Translations under genes and position numbers: made by a program
Shown here: one piece after another, positions 50,445-58,720 of the stretch
How the letters are laid out: each line of letters opens with the position of its first letter
Position numbering within the stretch: position 1 is the stretch's first letter
The notes under the pieces: model-generated
Seen by the model: the letters and a program-made list of their open reading frames with translations, nothing else
What the model was told of the DNA's origin: nothing
The model's database searches: none
Origin: a virus
DNA length: 64,000 bases
Strand: one strand, 5' to 3'
IMG/VR virus record: IMGVR_UViG_3300017991_000048
Coordinates: 248,001 to 312,000 of that record

Positions 50445-50922
50445 CTTGCTCTTCCTTGGACCAACTCCCAGCGCCTGGACGCTTACCCGCGTACACGGTA
50501 AAGAGTGCAAACAACCCGTTCCGGTTTGCCACTACTTTGGTATTACCCGAAGCAGATAACAGACCTTTTTGGTCCATTTGGGCCTTAAGTTCACGCCAAA
50601 CTCCTCCAAGAACTCTCTCTGCCTTCCGTAAACTACCAATAGTAGTACTAAAAGCCAAGCCAGCGTTCGGATAATCACCAACGTCATCAATTAGAACCCA
50701 TCCTGTTATACCCTTCGTACCAAGCGAAGCGTAAGGACCATCTAAAGAAGCAGTTTTCCAGTGGTTATGACGATTTTCCTCATCGCTGTATCCGGTGACT
50801 ATTGCTTGTTTTTCTGTCTTGCCCTCATCCTTGTCCTCGGATTTTTCCTTCATCTTCTTTTGCTGTTCCAAGAACTCAGGGGGAACCTTCTTCTTTGCGG
50901 CTTTCCAACGATTCTGATCCAT
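50380..50922 (-). CDS. Tagged protein with two RWK-type tags and a PPEFL module
   Basis: The 180-residue protein starts MDQNRWKAAKKKVPPEFLEQQKKMKEK, and after an acidic/Lys stretch carries a second tag-like segment, NRHNHWKTASLDG (near residue 52). The C-terminal domain is alpha/beta (GITGWVLIDDVGDYPNAGLAFSTTIGSLRKAERVLGG ... VVANRNGLFALFTVYAG). AAGGAG precedes the ATG. The PPEFL module is shared, almost base for base, with the gene at 53191-53682. Function unknown. Confidence 0.72.
   Translation of the reverse strand: MDQNRWKAAKKKVPPEFLEQQKKMKEKSEDKDEGKTEKQAIVTGYSDEENRHNHWKTASLDGPYASLGTKGITGWVLIDDVGDYPNAGLAFSTTIGSLRKAERVLGGVWRELKAQMDQKGLLSASGNTKVVANRNGLFALFTVYAGKRPGAGSWSKEEQDAIAGSLPGTGFKGTKPLPLP
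50843..50899 (-). repeat. 57-bp repeat copy A (PPEFLEQQKKMKEK module)
   Basis: Matches 53591-53647 at 55 of 57 bases by hand alignment. Encodes KKVPPEFLEQQKKMKEK in both genes. Confidence 0.85.
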
Positions 50923-50932
50923 GGTTCTCTCC

Positions 50933-51541
50933 TTAGCGGTCTACGCCAATATCTGAAATAAGCTTGTAAATCAAATCTTTCTGGCCGTTAGTGAACTTCC
51001 ACCTGACGTTCACGTTCTTGTCAGCCCAATCTTTTGGACTGCTTTTCTTTTCTTCTGACATGGCAAGCCAGTCAGCACACATCTCTGCAATATCCAGGTC
51101 TAACATCTTGGTAGCGTCCACCATTTCAGACGGCGGCTTGTCCCTGTCGTCGCGGTTTATCAAATCCACTTTCTTACTACAATGGAACTCAGGGTGGTGG
51201 CGGTTGTTCTTGACGTGGTGTTGCGTTGCCTCATTCATCTTGTCTTCGATACCATCAGGGGCATCGAACTTCTTACCATCGTCCTGGCACTTGTACTGCC
51301 ATGTGATCCAGATGTAAGGATCGATTTCAGGCTTCTTGAGCTTACTTTGGTCGTGGTCCTTGCCCTGTTCAACCAAACCCTTGAACTTCTTGGGGTCGTA
51401 CTTCTCAATCTTCTGACAATACTTCTGCACCCGCTCGATATGTTCACTGGTTCTCTTGTCAAACCAGTCCTTCATCTCCTGGGTAGGTTCGGTATCGGCA
51501 CGTAAGAATCGCGCCACTACGCGTCGAGCTGAAACGGTCAT
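50933..51541 (-). CDS. DUF5662-like HD-type protein, tagged
   Basis: The 202-residue protein begins MTVSARRVVARFLRADTEP (RVVxRYL tag class). The body has HDQSKLKKPEIDPYIWITWQYKC and QHHVKNNRHHPEFH, a His/Asp pattern that resembles, from memory, DUF5662, probably an HD-like metal-binding helical domain. If so it might hydrolyse a phosphoester, but this is not shown. AGGGA precedes the ATG. Confidence 0.68.
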   Translation of the reverse strand: MTVSARRVVARFLRADTEPTQEMKDWFDKRTSEHIERVQKYCQKIEKYDPKKFKGLVEQGKDHDQSKLKKPEIDPYIWITWQYKCQDDGKKFDAPDGIEDKMNEATQHHVKNNRHHPEFHCSKKVDLINRDDRDKPPSEMVDATKMLDLDIAEMCADWLAMSEEKKSSPKDWADKNVNVRWKFTNGQKDLIYKLISDIGVDR

Positions 51542-51547
51542 TTGTCC

Positions 51548-52012
51548 CTAATACTTTGGAGCTAACTCAGCCATCCGACGTATGAACCTGCGGGTAGCTG
51601 ATCTCCATGGTGCCAAATCCCTTACCTCTAACTCGTCACCAACATCATAGTCTAATAGCTCCTCCACTTCGTGTATGATCTCTCGCTCGACGTGATCCAC
51701 CAAACGATCTACATGACCAGAAGGTATGGTGCCTGCTGTCTTTGCGGCCAACGATCGTGGTCCATAACCTTTCTGAGGGCCGAGACGGTTAATTTGATTC
51801 TTTAGGATGCCCATCCACCTTATCACTTCATCAGCGGAAGTAAGCACCTCTTCAGGTTCGAACCTTGAGGCACCAAGCTCTTCATCTATGTACTTCAAAA
51901 GCTTTTTGACCTCACGAAGCTTTTGTTGAGCTTTCATATATTCGGCTCTCGTCACAGGGCTGCGCGAATAGGTGCCCACGGGAACAGCGGTCTTCCAACG
52001 GTTATGATCCAT
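51548..52012 (-). CDS. MDxxRWK-tagged helical protein
   Basis: The 154-residue protein starts MDHNRWKTAVPVGTYSRSP, the clearest example of the tag ending in KTA. The rest is helical (RAEYMKAQQKLREVKKLLKYIDEELG, HVDRLVDHVEREIIHEVEELLDYDVG). A second KTA (LAAKTAGTIPSG) lies between two helical parts. AGGAG precedes the ATG. No family is recognised. Confidence 0.7.
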   Translation of the reverse strand: MDHNRWKTAVPVGTYSRSPVTRAEYMKAQQKLREVKKLLKYIDEELGASRFEPEEVLTSADEVIRWMGILKNQINRLGPQKGYGPRSLAAKTAGTIPSGHVDRLVDHVEREIIHEVEELLDYDVGDELEVRDLAPWRSATRRFIRRMAELAPKY

Positions 52013-52021
52013 GATTCTCTC

Positions 52022-52651
52022 CTAATGTCCGTAGCCCCAGGCAGTCTGGTACTTGGGTTTGCCGTCCCACTTATAGGCGTGGCTGTAGCTTGTAAGCCTT
52101 ACAGAGTGGCCCGGTGACACCCGCTTGCGTTTGGGCGGTCCAGTGTATCTGCCCGGAACAGCCACCACATAATCCGCGCCTTCTGCTCTCCTGGCAACCT
52201 TCTGAGCTATCTCGCGGATCTCAATCTGTTTTGCTCCCGCGAGTCTCGTTACCTCATAAAAATCTACGTTGGTCTGGTCGTAGCCCCATGCAGAGTAAAG
52301 AATGTCTCCAACATTAAACTCGTGCTTGAACTCCCGCCGTTCCTTCTTTCTTCTTTCCTTTTCCTCCAAGGTTCTTCTGCGTCCGTCAGCCGAGTCTTCA
52401 ATATGTTTCTCGCGTTGGGCTTCGCTGCGGAAAGAATAGTGGTATAGAGGCTTCTGTGACTTACCCTGAAAAGCTATGGCAACATACTTGGGTCTGCCGT
52501 TCCGGTCCTCACCGTCATACTGATAAACCACCTGATCAGTGCCTCTGGGAACGTAAGGTTTCTGATCTCTGACCTCTTTGGGCAGATAGAAATCACGGGG
52601 CATTACCACCCGTGGACGGTAAGCTGTTTTGCGGTGGTCGTAAGAATACAT
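52022..52651 (-). CDS. Tagged protein with a WGYDQTNVDFY domain
   Basis: The 209-residue protein starts MYSYDHRKTAYRPRVVMPRD (YDRR tag class ending KTA). Its C-terminal 95 residues (VGDILYSAWGYDQTNVDFYEVTRLAG ... KYQTAWGYGH) are a conserved phage/plasmid domain of unknown function. That domain is paralogous to the protein at 54493-54828. AAAGG precedes the ATG. Domain sharing with two different tags shows the tags are separable. Confidence 0.74.
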   Translation of the reverse strand: MYSYDHRKTAYRPRVVMPRDFYLPKEVRDQKPYVPRGTDQVVYQYDGEDRNGRPKYVAIAFQGKSQKPLYHYSFRSEAQREKHIEDSADGRRRTLEEKERRKKERREFKHEFNVGDILYSAWGYDQTNVDFYEVTRLAGAKQIEIREIAQKVARRAEGADYVVAVPGRYTGPPKRKRVSPGHSVRLTSYSHAYKWDGKPKYQTAWGYGH

Positions 52652-52663
52652 TTCAGAGCCTTT

Positions 52664-53176
52664 CTACTCTTCAGATACCAAATCATCCACCAGGAATACG
52701 CTGACACGATCCCCCACCTGTTTTACACGGGTCTCGGCAAACTTTTCTAACCCTCGCGCCATGGCCATCATGGTTTCGTAGTATTTTTCGCGATCACGAT
52801 TATCTCGCACACCTACCGCAATCGTCTTCCTGCCCCTCCAATCCTCATTGAAATCAGTCCAGATCTTTAACTCTCTGTCAACAACCGGGAACAGGTGCTT
52901 CATCCACGCCAAGGCGTTATCCACGTGAGGTACTCGCCACGGCTCCGGAGTATAACCCGGAGCAACTCGTGCAGGAGTGGCCCAGGTGAAAGGTCGAAAA
53001 CGTGCTGGAAGCCTATCATAGATGCTTCTGGGATTTCTAGGCCCCAGAGCGACACGGCTCGCAAGGTCATTTAAATCAGATGCCAGCCTCTCCCGGCTTG
53101 GTTGGTCAGACTCACAATAAGCCACAAGGCGTCGGAGTTCATCTTGAAGGTCTTGGGGGTTAGCTATTTTTTTCAT
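52664..53176 (-). CDS. Hypothetical protein
   Basis: A 170-residue protein without a clear tag. It starts MKKIANPQDLQDELRRLVAYC with a helical first third, then an Arg/Pro-rich stretch (PRSIYDRLPARFRPFTWATPARVAPGYTPEPWRVPH) and an alpha/beta end (KTIAVGVRDNRDREKYYETMMAMARGLEKF). GAGAGG precedes the ATG. No family is recognised. Confidence 0.6.
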   Translation of the reverse strand: MKKIANPQDLQDELRRLVAYCESDQPSRERLASDLNDLASRVALGPRNPRSIYDRLPARFRPFTWATPARVAPGYTPEPWRVPHVDNALAWMKHLFPVVDRELKIWTDFNEDWRGRKTIAVGVRDNRDREKYYETMMAMARGLEKFAETRVKQVGDRVSVFLVDDLVSEE

Positions 53177-53190
53177 GTTCTTTGCCTCTC

Positions 53191-53682
53191 TTACTCATAA
53201 TATGCCAAGGCGTTATGATCCCCGGCGGCGTCAGTGATCAGTCCTTTTGCATCAGCTAAAACTTTAATCTCTAGTTCAGCAGACTCAATAGCATCCTCTA
53301 TCTGAGTAATTAACTCATTGGCGAGTTCATATCTTTCATCCTCAGACCTAGTTTTGTCCAAAGCATTGAAGTACGCCTTTGCCGCTTTTTCCAAGGGTTG
53401 ATTTTCATCTAAAAACTGCCTTCGCGCTATCGACCTAGCGATGTTATAAGCTTTGCGACGGACAGCAATATTGGGTTCTTCGGCAGCAGTTTTTTTGCTC
53501 TTCTGCTTTGACAAGAACTGAGGTGGTATTTTGCCTTTGCCTTTGCTGTCGCCGCCCTTCTTCTCATCTTTGTCGCTGTTGCCCTTGGCCTTTTCCTTCA
53601 TCTTCTTCTGCTGTTCCAAGAACTCAGGCGGAACCTTCTTCTTTGCGTATCGTTTGACAACACGTTCTGCTAATTTTGACAT
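53191..53682 (-). CDS. Tagged Lys-rich protein with two PPxFL modules
   Basis: ATG 53682 (GGAG about 10 nt upstream) gives 163 residues: MSKLAERVVKRYAKKKVPPEFLEQQKKMKEK. A second module, IPPQFLSKQKSKKTAAEEP, follows a Lys/Asp-rich linker, and the last 90 residues are helical (AYNIARSIARRQFLDENQPLEKAAKAYFNALDK). The start belongs to the RVVxRYL tag class. The first PPEFL module is shared with the gene at 50380-50922. KTA follows the second module. Confidence 0.72.
   Translation of the reverse strand: MSKLAERVVKRYAKKKVPPEFLEQQKKMKEKAKGNSDKDEKKGGDSKGKGKIPPQFLSKQKSKKTAAEEPNIAVRRKAYNIARSIARRQFLDENQPLEKAAKAYFNALDKTRSEDERYELANELITQIEDAIESAELEIKVLADAKGLITDAAGDHNALAYYE
53591..53647 (-). repeat. 57-bp repeat copy B (PPEFLEQQKKMKEK module)
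   Basis: Direct repeat of 50843-50899 with two mismatches, both at wobble positions. Confidence 0.85.
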
Positions 53683-53698
53683 TAGAATTTTTCTCCAG

Positions 53699-54463
53699 CT
53701 ATTTTCTATGCAGTCCGATCTCCAGATGGGTCCACTCATCAACGTAGTCAACATCTACCCTAACAGTATCGCGGCCAAATTCCTTAATGACAGCCTGAGC
53801 CAGCGTATTCGCTTCTCTCAGATCCTCTCGACCAGGAGCATCATCTCCCATGTCACCGTGCTCTCTGGTGGAGTAAAACAAGTGCTTGGGACTCTCATCC
53901 TCCAAATCCATCCAGGTACGCTGTTTCTTGATAAAATCTTTGACATCCTTGATGGAGACTTCGCCCCCACGAGTGCCTTTCTTGGGGCCACCTAAAGCGA
54001 AAAGCAGAGCTTCAGGGGTAATCTTTGCCAAGACCTTTTTGATATCCCGGACCGTGGGCACTCTCTCAGACTTAACGGTATGCGCTGGATAAGCACCGCC
54101 AGTGGGTGGCACCCACAACTGCACCTCCCAAGTTGGCTCTTTTAGAATCCATCTTCCAGGAGTAACGTAATCCCCTCTTACTGCACGATGGTTCATCCGT
54201 CCAGAAATGGACATGATCTTATGCCCGTCAACTTCAATATCCTGCTCAAAACCCACATGGGAAGTGGGAATCCCATATATATTTTCTGGGGGATAGGCGA
54301 CCTTAAAGCCCTCTGGGAGCATAGTGAGTAAGATCTTACCTGCTCGCCTCGCGGTGCCTTTGGCGGTTTTGAACTCGCGCCCGTATAGCTCTATAGCGTC
54401 CCGGACCATCGACTCTTTTTTTGGTCTAGGGGTGGCAAAGCGTCTGTCGTAGCTGTAGTTCAT
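53699..54463 (-). CDS. YDRR-tagged protein
   Basis: The 254-residue protein begins MNYSYDRRFATPRPKKESMVRDAIELYGREFKTAKG. The central part is beta-rich (FEQDIEVDGHKIMSISGRMNHRAV, TWEVQLWVPPTGGAYPAHTVKSE) and a helical region follows (VRDIKKVLAKITPEALLFALGG). The C-terminus ends with a beta strand (DTVRVDVDYVDEWTHLEIGL). No family is recognised. It lies 16 nt upstream of the next tagged gene. Confidence 0.68.
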   Translation of the reverse strand: MNYSYDRRFATPRPKKESMVRDAIELYGREFKTAKGTARRAGKILLTMLPEGFKVAYPPENIYGIPTSHVGFEQDIEVDGHKIMSISGRMNHRAVRGDYVTPGRWILKEPTWEVQLWVPPTGGAYPAHTVKSERVPTVRDIKKVLAKITPEALLFALGGPKKGTRGGEVSIKDVKDFIKKQRTWMDLEDESPKHLFYSTREHGDMGDDAPGREDLREANTLAQAVIKEFGRDTVRVDVDYVDEWTHLEIGLHRK

Positions 54464-54492
54464 AACCCTGTCTTAGTAAGTGGATGAAAAGA

Positions 54493-54828
54493 TCAGTGGC
54501 CGTATAGCTTGCTGGTCTGGAACTTTGGTCTTCTGTCCCACTTTCGGGCGTAAACATTAGAGTCTATTTTGACAGTGCCATCCGGGGTAACCCGCTTACG
54601 CATGGGCTTGGAATTGCGAGCAAATCGGCCAATCATGGGTCTGATGAAAAACCCGTTCTTTGTCTGCCTGACGGTCTTTTGCGCGAGCGCCTGGATCTCG
54701 ACTTGGGGTTCTCCAAGGGTTCTGAGGATCTGATAGAAATCAACGTTGGAATCCTCATAGCCCCAGGACGCGAAGAGGACGTCTCCGGGGATGAGATTGT
54801 GAGCTATTTTCCATCGGAGGTGGTCCAC
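54493..54828 (-). CDS. RWK-tagged WGYDQTNVDFY-domain protein
   Basis: The 111-residue protein (GTG start) reads MDHLRWKIAHNLIPGDVLFASWGYEDSNVDFYQILRTLGE. It is paralogous to the C-terminal part of the protein at 52022-52651 (both end xxKLYGH/AWGYGH with an RKRVxP turn before). Here the domain directly follows an RWK tag rather than a YDRR tag. Family function unknown; the fold is likely small and beta-rich. Confidence 0.72.
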   Translation of the reverse strand: MDHLRWKIAHNLIPGDVLFASWGYEDSNVDFYQILRTLGEPQVEIQALAQKTVRQTKNGFFIRPMIGRFARNSKPMRKRVTPDGTVKIDSNVYARKWDRRPKFQTSKLYGH

Positions 54829-54851
54829 ACCTTAGACTACAAAATGGAGCA

Positions 54852-55115
54852 TTAAATGCCAACTTCTTGACGGGCATCTAAACAATGAGCACCCCCTACT
54901 TTATACTCTATGCAGTTCGCGGGTCGAATGTCATAAAGCCTGCACCTGACTTGTTCTCCGACTGTTCCTTCCAGGGCGTTACATCGCCCTTTGGTAGCAG
55001 CCATGTACCATCCTTGAACATATTCTTCGGGCAGTCTTGCCTGATCCTCCCTGGTCAATCTGACATGACTGCATACGCAGCAAGCCCCACAAGTCATACA
55101 ATCGAGGTCAGGCAC
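54852..55115 (-). CDS. YkgJ-type CxxCxxCC protein
   Basis: The 87-residue protein (GTG start just after the previous stop) has CMTCGACCVCSHVRLTREDQARLPEEYV and a C-terminal RCRLYDIRPANCIEYKVG. These Cys clusters and the RPxxC motif are typical of the YkgJ/UPF0153 family, thought to bind zinc or an iron-sulfur centre. Family length is usually 100 or more, so this is a short member. Role in a phage is unknown. Confidence 0.76.
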   Translation of the reverse strand: MPDLDCMTCGACCVCSHVRLTREDQARLPEEYVQGWYMAATKGRCNALEGTVGEQVRCRLYDIRPANCIEYKVGGAHCLDARQEVGI

Positions 55116-55424
55116 CTAGTTGGTCCCTTCATCATACATAACATCTTCGGTAACAAAAGAACTGAGAAGCCCCTCTACCTCCAAGGATCTTAGCTTCTTT
55201 TCAGACCCCTCCACAGAAATAGTATGCGTATCTGCCACTATTTTAATATCTGGGTTCTTAGTGGTAACTTCACTCATTCTCACGCACAATCGAGCGGCTT
55301 CATTGTATAATGCAGCCTGTGCTTGAAGCCCTTTACTAATATTACCCTTGGCCTCTTCTATCTGAGCACTCAAATCAGACCCTTGTTTGTAAACCGGAAG
55401 TCGGAGTTCGTAGCATCTCGCCAT
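55116..55424 (-). CDS. Small helical protein
   Basis: ATG 55424 is chosen over an upstream start because GAGGTG lies 6 nt before it and it falls immediately after the methyltransferase gene stop. The 102-residue product (MARCYELRLPVYKQGSDLSAQIEEAKGNISKGLQAQAALYNEAARLCVRM...) has a helical first half and an acidic beta C-terminus. No tag, no family. It is the first ordinary late gene after the inserted methyltransferase fusion. Confidence 0.62.
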   Translation of the reverse strand: MARCYELRLPVYKQGSDLSAQIEEAKGNISKGLQAQAALYNEAARLCVRMSEVTTKNPDIKIVADTHTISVEGSEKKLRSLEVEGLLSSFVTEDVMYDEGTN

Positions 55425-55425
55425 A

Positions 55426-57720
55426 TTACACCTCGCATTCAAAAATTAAAATAGGTTCAAATCTGTCTTTTGCCTGCTTGCCAAAAGATGTTTTTAGCAT
55501 CCTCCAAGCAGCCTTTAATCGCATACCCTGATCCACAGCCACGTCCATCGTAATCTTCTCCAAAGGGATAACTTTACGTCCATCTTTAATGTCGGCTATA
55601 TTTACTGCAAAGACCGCACCGACCGACAGACAAGTCTTAACTTTGGCAAATAACGAGCAAAGAAAGTCTTCCACCCACTGATCTAGTGGCACAGGTGAGT
55701 TGCCTTCATACACTTCCTTCGTCCAATACGGAGGGGAAGTAAAAGCCATATCAGCTTTTACAAAACCATCTGGCATTGTTTGAATTTGGGACTCATACAG
55801 TTGAAAGCTGGAACGGTCTATCTCTAAAAACTCCGATAGTCTACTTCCCATACGCCAAAGAGCGTCCGTTGTAGTTTTCACAGGTTCCACCCCTACGTAT
55901 TTCCGTCCGATTACCAAAGTCCCAAGAAACCGTCCTCCCCACCCGGCACACGGATCTAAAACAATTCCGCCGGGTTGTGTATAAGCCTCTACCAAAGCTT
56001 TGGCTACAGCGGGGCGAAACTGTACGGGTGTCCGATTCAAAGAGGTTAGGACTGATCTTACCGCTGATCTTTTAAGGTTTGGTTTCTCCCCTTTCAAACA
56101 AAAACGTAATGCCTTTCGAAACCGATCATCATCATTAAAAGCACTTAAAGCCGAAAAATCCGAATCAACATTTCTCGCATTAAACCTATGCGGCATGTAC
56201 GCAGAGCAAAACCCCAAAGCAGCGTTCTCTACAGGCAAATCCTTGCCCTTGGGGGTATACCTTTTGACTGCCTCTACCCAACTTCCCAACCTTTTATCAG
56301 ACGGTGGCGCGGGGTAAGGGAACCCTAAAGTCCGATGGTATAAAAAAGCGGTATCCAAAAGCTCTTCTATCTCACCGTCGCTCATGTCTGACACAGAGGC
56401 TTTCGACAGTGACGAAACTTTCAGATGAGCGTCTTCTAAATTCGAGATTTGGATAAAATCTGAGACAGGGCGCGGTAACGAAACATTTACACGCCACCGA
56501 TCCCATTTTGACGGACTCCTGCTTACGGAAAACCCAAAGTCGGGCATCTCAGAAGCAGGCACCCTAAATGCCATTTCTAACGTTTGCGCTCTTTCGTCCA
56601 AACCTACAAAAAAATAAAAATCTGTCTTTGCGTGAGAGGACAAGGATCGAAAGAAAGTCCATCGCTTTCGTGATCTGTTCACTCTACGGAGCCGAACATT
56701 AACAGTCGCCCCGTCTGGATCTATAAAATCACAAAAAGCAAGCGGGTCATTTTCAGAGATGTGTTCAGATTGAGGGTACAAATGAGCGTAAATCAGTTCT
56801 CCTATACGCCCTAATATCAGACGCTCGTATTCAACTCGTACAACATCCTCTTTTATCTCCTGAGGCTTCCAAGCCTTCGCCGCGTCCAAAAAAGTGCAAA
56901 GTTTTCTATTAAGTACCTGTAACTCAGAATGACTCAGTTCATATATGCCTTCTGTATACTCACGGCTACCCGGATTCATTACTTTAAGTCGTGAAGGCAG
57001 TTCTTTTGATGGCATCAACCACGCACGTTCAATACAGGATCTATCCTCAGAAAAACCGACAAGAAATGTAGTATCGCTATCCGGTGTTAATTGAAACTTC
57101 CAAGTCTCTTTCTTTCCTGCTGTTTTAACACTAACTCTTCCGAAAGTACGGTGCTCTACGTCAAAATAAGCTTTGCCCCCGTATGTAGCAACGGCGTCAT
57201 GCGAATCCGGGTGCAAGTGCAAAAAGAGAAGTTCGCCCACTCTCCCCCACCATGTAGTGGAAAAAGGACGTAGCGTATCCAATTGATCGAGCCTACCACC
57301 TTCTCCGCTTCGGACTCTACGCCTACGACGCCTTTCTTGGCGTGACGAAACCTTTGCCCCTGGCTCTGGATTTTTACTAAAACAAGAATCGCAAAGCCGT
57401 CTGGTGTTCTTTTTGGACCGATCCTCAAAAGATTGACCGCACTTACAAACTTTATGGCGAGCTTTCTCACGGCAGGCATGACACCGAATATTTTTCTCGC
57501 CGGGACTCCGCTGGAACTTCTCTCCGCATGTTTGACATTTACGGATTCCAACATCAGGGGTCCGAAAGTAACTCTCATCTTTAGCTTTACCCGATCGAAA
57601 AGCTTTCTCTCTCCGAGCATGTTCGGTGCTGCAATACTTCGCACTGTTCTTCAGTGATGTATCTTGGAACGGCTGCCCACAGTGCCGGTAAGCGCATAAC
57701 TTATGACGACTCTTTCCCAT
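55426..57720 (-). CDS. Zinc-finger / nuclease-like / DNA methyltransferase fusion
   Basis: The 764-residue protein has three Cys-rich fingers (CAYRHCGQPF ... YCSTEH; CQTCGEKF ... CHAC; CKCGQSF ... CDSC), then two related domains that look like PD-(D/E)XK nuclease folds. The first (GRVGELLFLHLHPDS, then AYFDVEHRTFGRVSVKTA) keeps Asp and Lys; the second (GRIGELIYAHLYPQS, then FIDPDGATVNVRLRR) has Arg where Lys is expected. The C-terminal 250 residues are a DNA methyltransferase with motif I VLDPCAGWGGRFLG and motif IV TSPPYW, a form typical of N4-cytosine (sometimes N6-adenine) enzymes. It has its own promoter-like sequence and no good RBS, and it splits the head genes from the next block. It looks like a mobile or defence-related gene. 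Confidence 0.78.
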   Translation of the reverse strand: MGKSRHKLCAYRHCGQPFQDTSLKNSAKYCSTEHARREKAFRSGKAKDESYFRTPDVGIRKCQTCGEKFQRSPGEKNIRCHACREKARHKVCKCGQSFEDRSKKNTRRLCDSCFSKNPEPGAKVSSRQERRRRRRVRSGEGGRLDQLDTLRPFSTTWWGRVGELLFLHLHPDSHDAVATYGGKAYFDVEHRTFGRVSVKTAGKKETWKFQLTPDSDTTFLVGFSEDRSCIERAWLMPSKELPSRLKVMNPGSREYTEGIYELSHSELQVLNRKLCTFLDAAKAWKPQEIKEDVVRVEYERLILGRIGELIYAHLYPQSEHISENDPLAFCDFIDPDGATVNVRLRRVNRSRKRWTFFRSLSSHAKTDFYFFVGLDERAQTLEMAFRVPASEMPDFGFSVSRSPSKWDRWRVNVSLPRPVSDFIQISNLEDAHLKVSSLSKASVSDMSDGEIEELLDTAFLYHRTLGFPYPAPPSDKRLGSWVEAVKRYTPKGKDLPVENAALGFCSAYMPHRFNARNVDSDFSALSAFNDDDRFRKALRFCLKGEKPNLKRSAVRSVLTSLNRTPVQFRPAVAKALVEAYTQPGGIVLDPCAGWGGRFLGTLVIGRKYVGVEPVKTTTDALWRMGSRLSEFLEIDRSSFQLYESQIQTMPDGFVKADMAFTSPPYWTKEVYEGNSPVPLDQWVEDFLCSLFAKVKTCLSVGAVFAVNIADIKDGRKVIPLEKITMDVAVDQGMRLKAAWRMLKTSFGKQAKDRFEPILIFECEV

Positions 57721-57735
57721 AACCGTAGTTATAGG

Positions 57736-57764
57736 CTTTTAGCATTTACACAATGGGTTGTCAA
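57736..57764 (-). promoter_or_regulatory. Candidate sigma-70 promoter for the methyltransferase fusion
   Basis: On the minus strand TTGACA (57759-57764), a 17-bp spacer and TAAAAG (57736-57741). The -35 is perfect and the -10 matches 4 of 6. It lies between the capsid gene terminator and the start codon at 57720; the leader would be only about 10 nt. Confidence 0.42.
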
Positions 57765-57771
57765 GAAGAAC

Positions 57772-57803
57772 AAAAAGCCCGACCATGTGCAGGTCGGGCT
57801 TTT
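57772..57803 (-). terminator. Rho-independent terminator after the capsid gene
   Basis: An 8-bp GC-rich stem (GCCCGACC/GGTCGGGC) with a 7-nt loop and A/T tracts on both sides, so it ends with a T5 run on the minus strand 30 nt past the capsid stop. It may also act in the opposite direction. Confidence 0.9.
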
Positions 57804-57833
57804 CGTAAGTGGCTGATTTTACTCAGCTACTCG

Positions 57834-58712
57834 CTAAACACGAGTGACAACAATACGGGTCAATCCGCGAGGATTGAAGGCACCGATACCCAGGTTCTCA
57901 AAACAACTGAAACCAATTGTCCGAGCCTTTGGATCGTCAGCCGACAGAACAGTGATCTCGGTACGAACCGGGATACGACCGAACTGCTCAGGCTCACAGC
58001 AAACATACGCGAAGCCTGACGGAACCAGCCTGGATGTGATGATCTGAGCACCCCAAAGAACAGCCTGTAGGCCGGTCTTGAGCAGGGTAGCCTGACTCTC
58101 GATATCCAGAATGTCACGTCCGAACTTACGGATGTCAGCGTAATCCGTTGCATTCATGTAGATCCGCGCAACCCGAAGGTCATGCCTCTCTATTTCTGCA
58201 AAGGCGTCAGCCAGTACTGCCGGTGAAATCGGAGCTACCACCGGTACATCGGGATTGGTCTGCCCAGGCAGCGTGTCGAAACCTGAAACAGCAATGCTGT
58301 CCAGAATCGCGAATACACGCTCATCCTCAGCCGCCTGAATCTGAGCCTTGGCCAAATCCTGGGCACGTTCGATCAGATCGAAACGACGCTCCTTGATCTG
58401 GGTCAGGGGGATTTCAGGGTTCGAGGCAATCTCAAACAAGGGGAAGATCACGCGACGTGGCTTCTGAATGGCAAGAATATTCTCACCCTCTTCGCCCACG
58501 ACAAATGCGGTCACGTCCGGGTCCTTGTCGTAGATAGGCAGAGCACCATCGGGAAGCTGCTCGACCAGGAAGGTCTTACGACCGACTGCCGAGTAGTCAC
58601 GACGAAGACGGAGCGGCTGAATCATGGAAGCGGCGAGCTTCGCACGACCGGCTGCGGTCTTGATGTACTCAGAAATAACCTGCTGCTTGACTTGATTTGA
58701 TACTTGTCCCAT
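57834..58712 (-). CDS. Major capsid protein (HK97 fold)
   Basis: The 292-residue protein has the layout of short HK97-type capsid proteins: an N-terminal region (MGQVSNQVKQQVISEYIKTAAGRAKLAAS), an extended loop (FLVEQLPDGALPIYDKDPDVTAFVVGEEG), a spine helix (RFDLIERAQDLAKAQIQAAEDERVFAILDS), an A-domain (LADAFAEIERHDLRVARIYMNATDYADIRKFG) and the terminal GIGAFNPRGLTRIVVTRV strand. KTA at residues 18-20 precedes an Ala-rich stretch and is a possible protease site. A strong GGAGGAG lies before the ATG, which is 8 nt from the decoration-type gene. It is followed by a strong terminator. Confidence 0.9.
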   Translation of the reverse strand: MGQVSNQVKQQVISEYIKTAAGRAKLAASMIQPLRLRRDYSAVGRKTFLVEQLPDGALPIYDKDPDVTAFVVGEEGENILAIQKPRRVIFPLFEIASNPEIPLTQIKERRFDLIERAQDLAKAQIQAAEDERVFAILDSIAVSGFDTLPGQTNPDVPVVAPISPAVLADAFAEIERHDLRVARIYMNATDYADIRKFGRDILDIESQATLLKTGLQAVLWGAQIITSRLVPSGFAYVCCEPEQFGRIPVRTEITVLSADDPKARTIGFSCFENLGIGAFNPRGLTRIVVTRV

Positions 58713-58720
58713 GACTCCTC

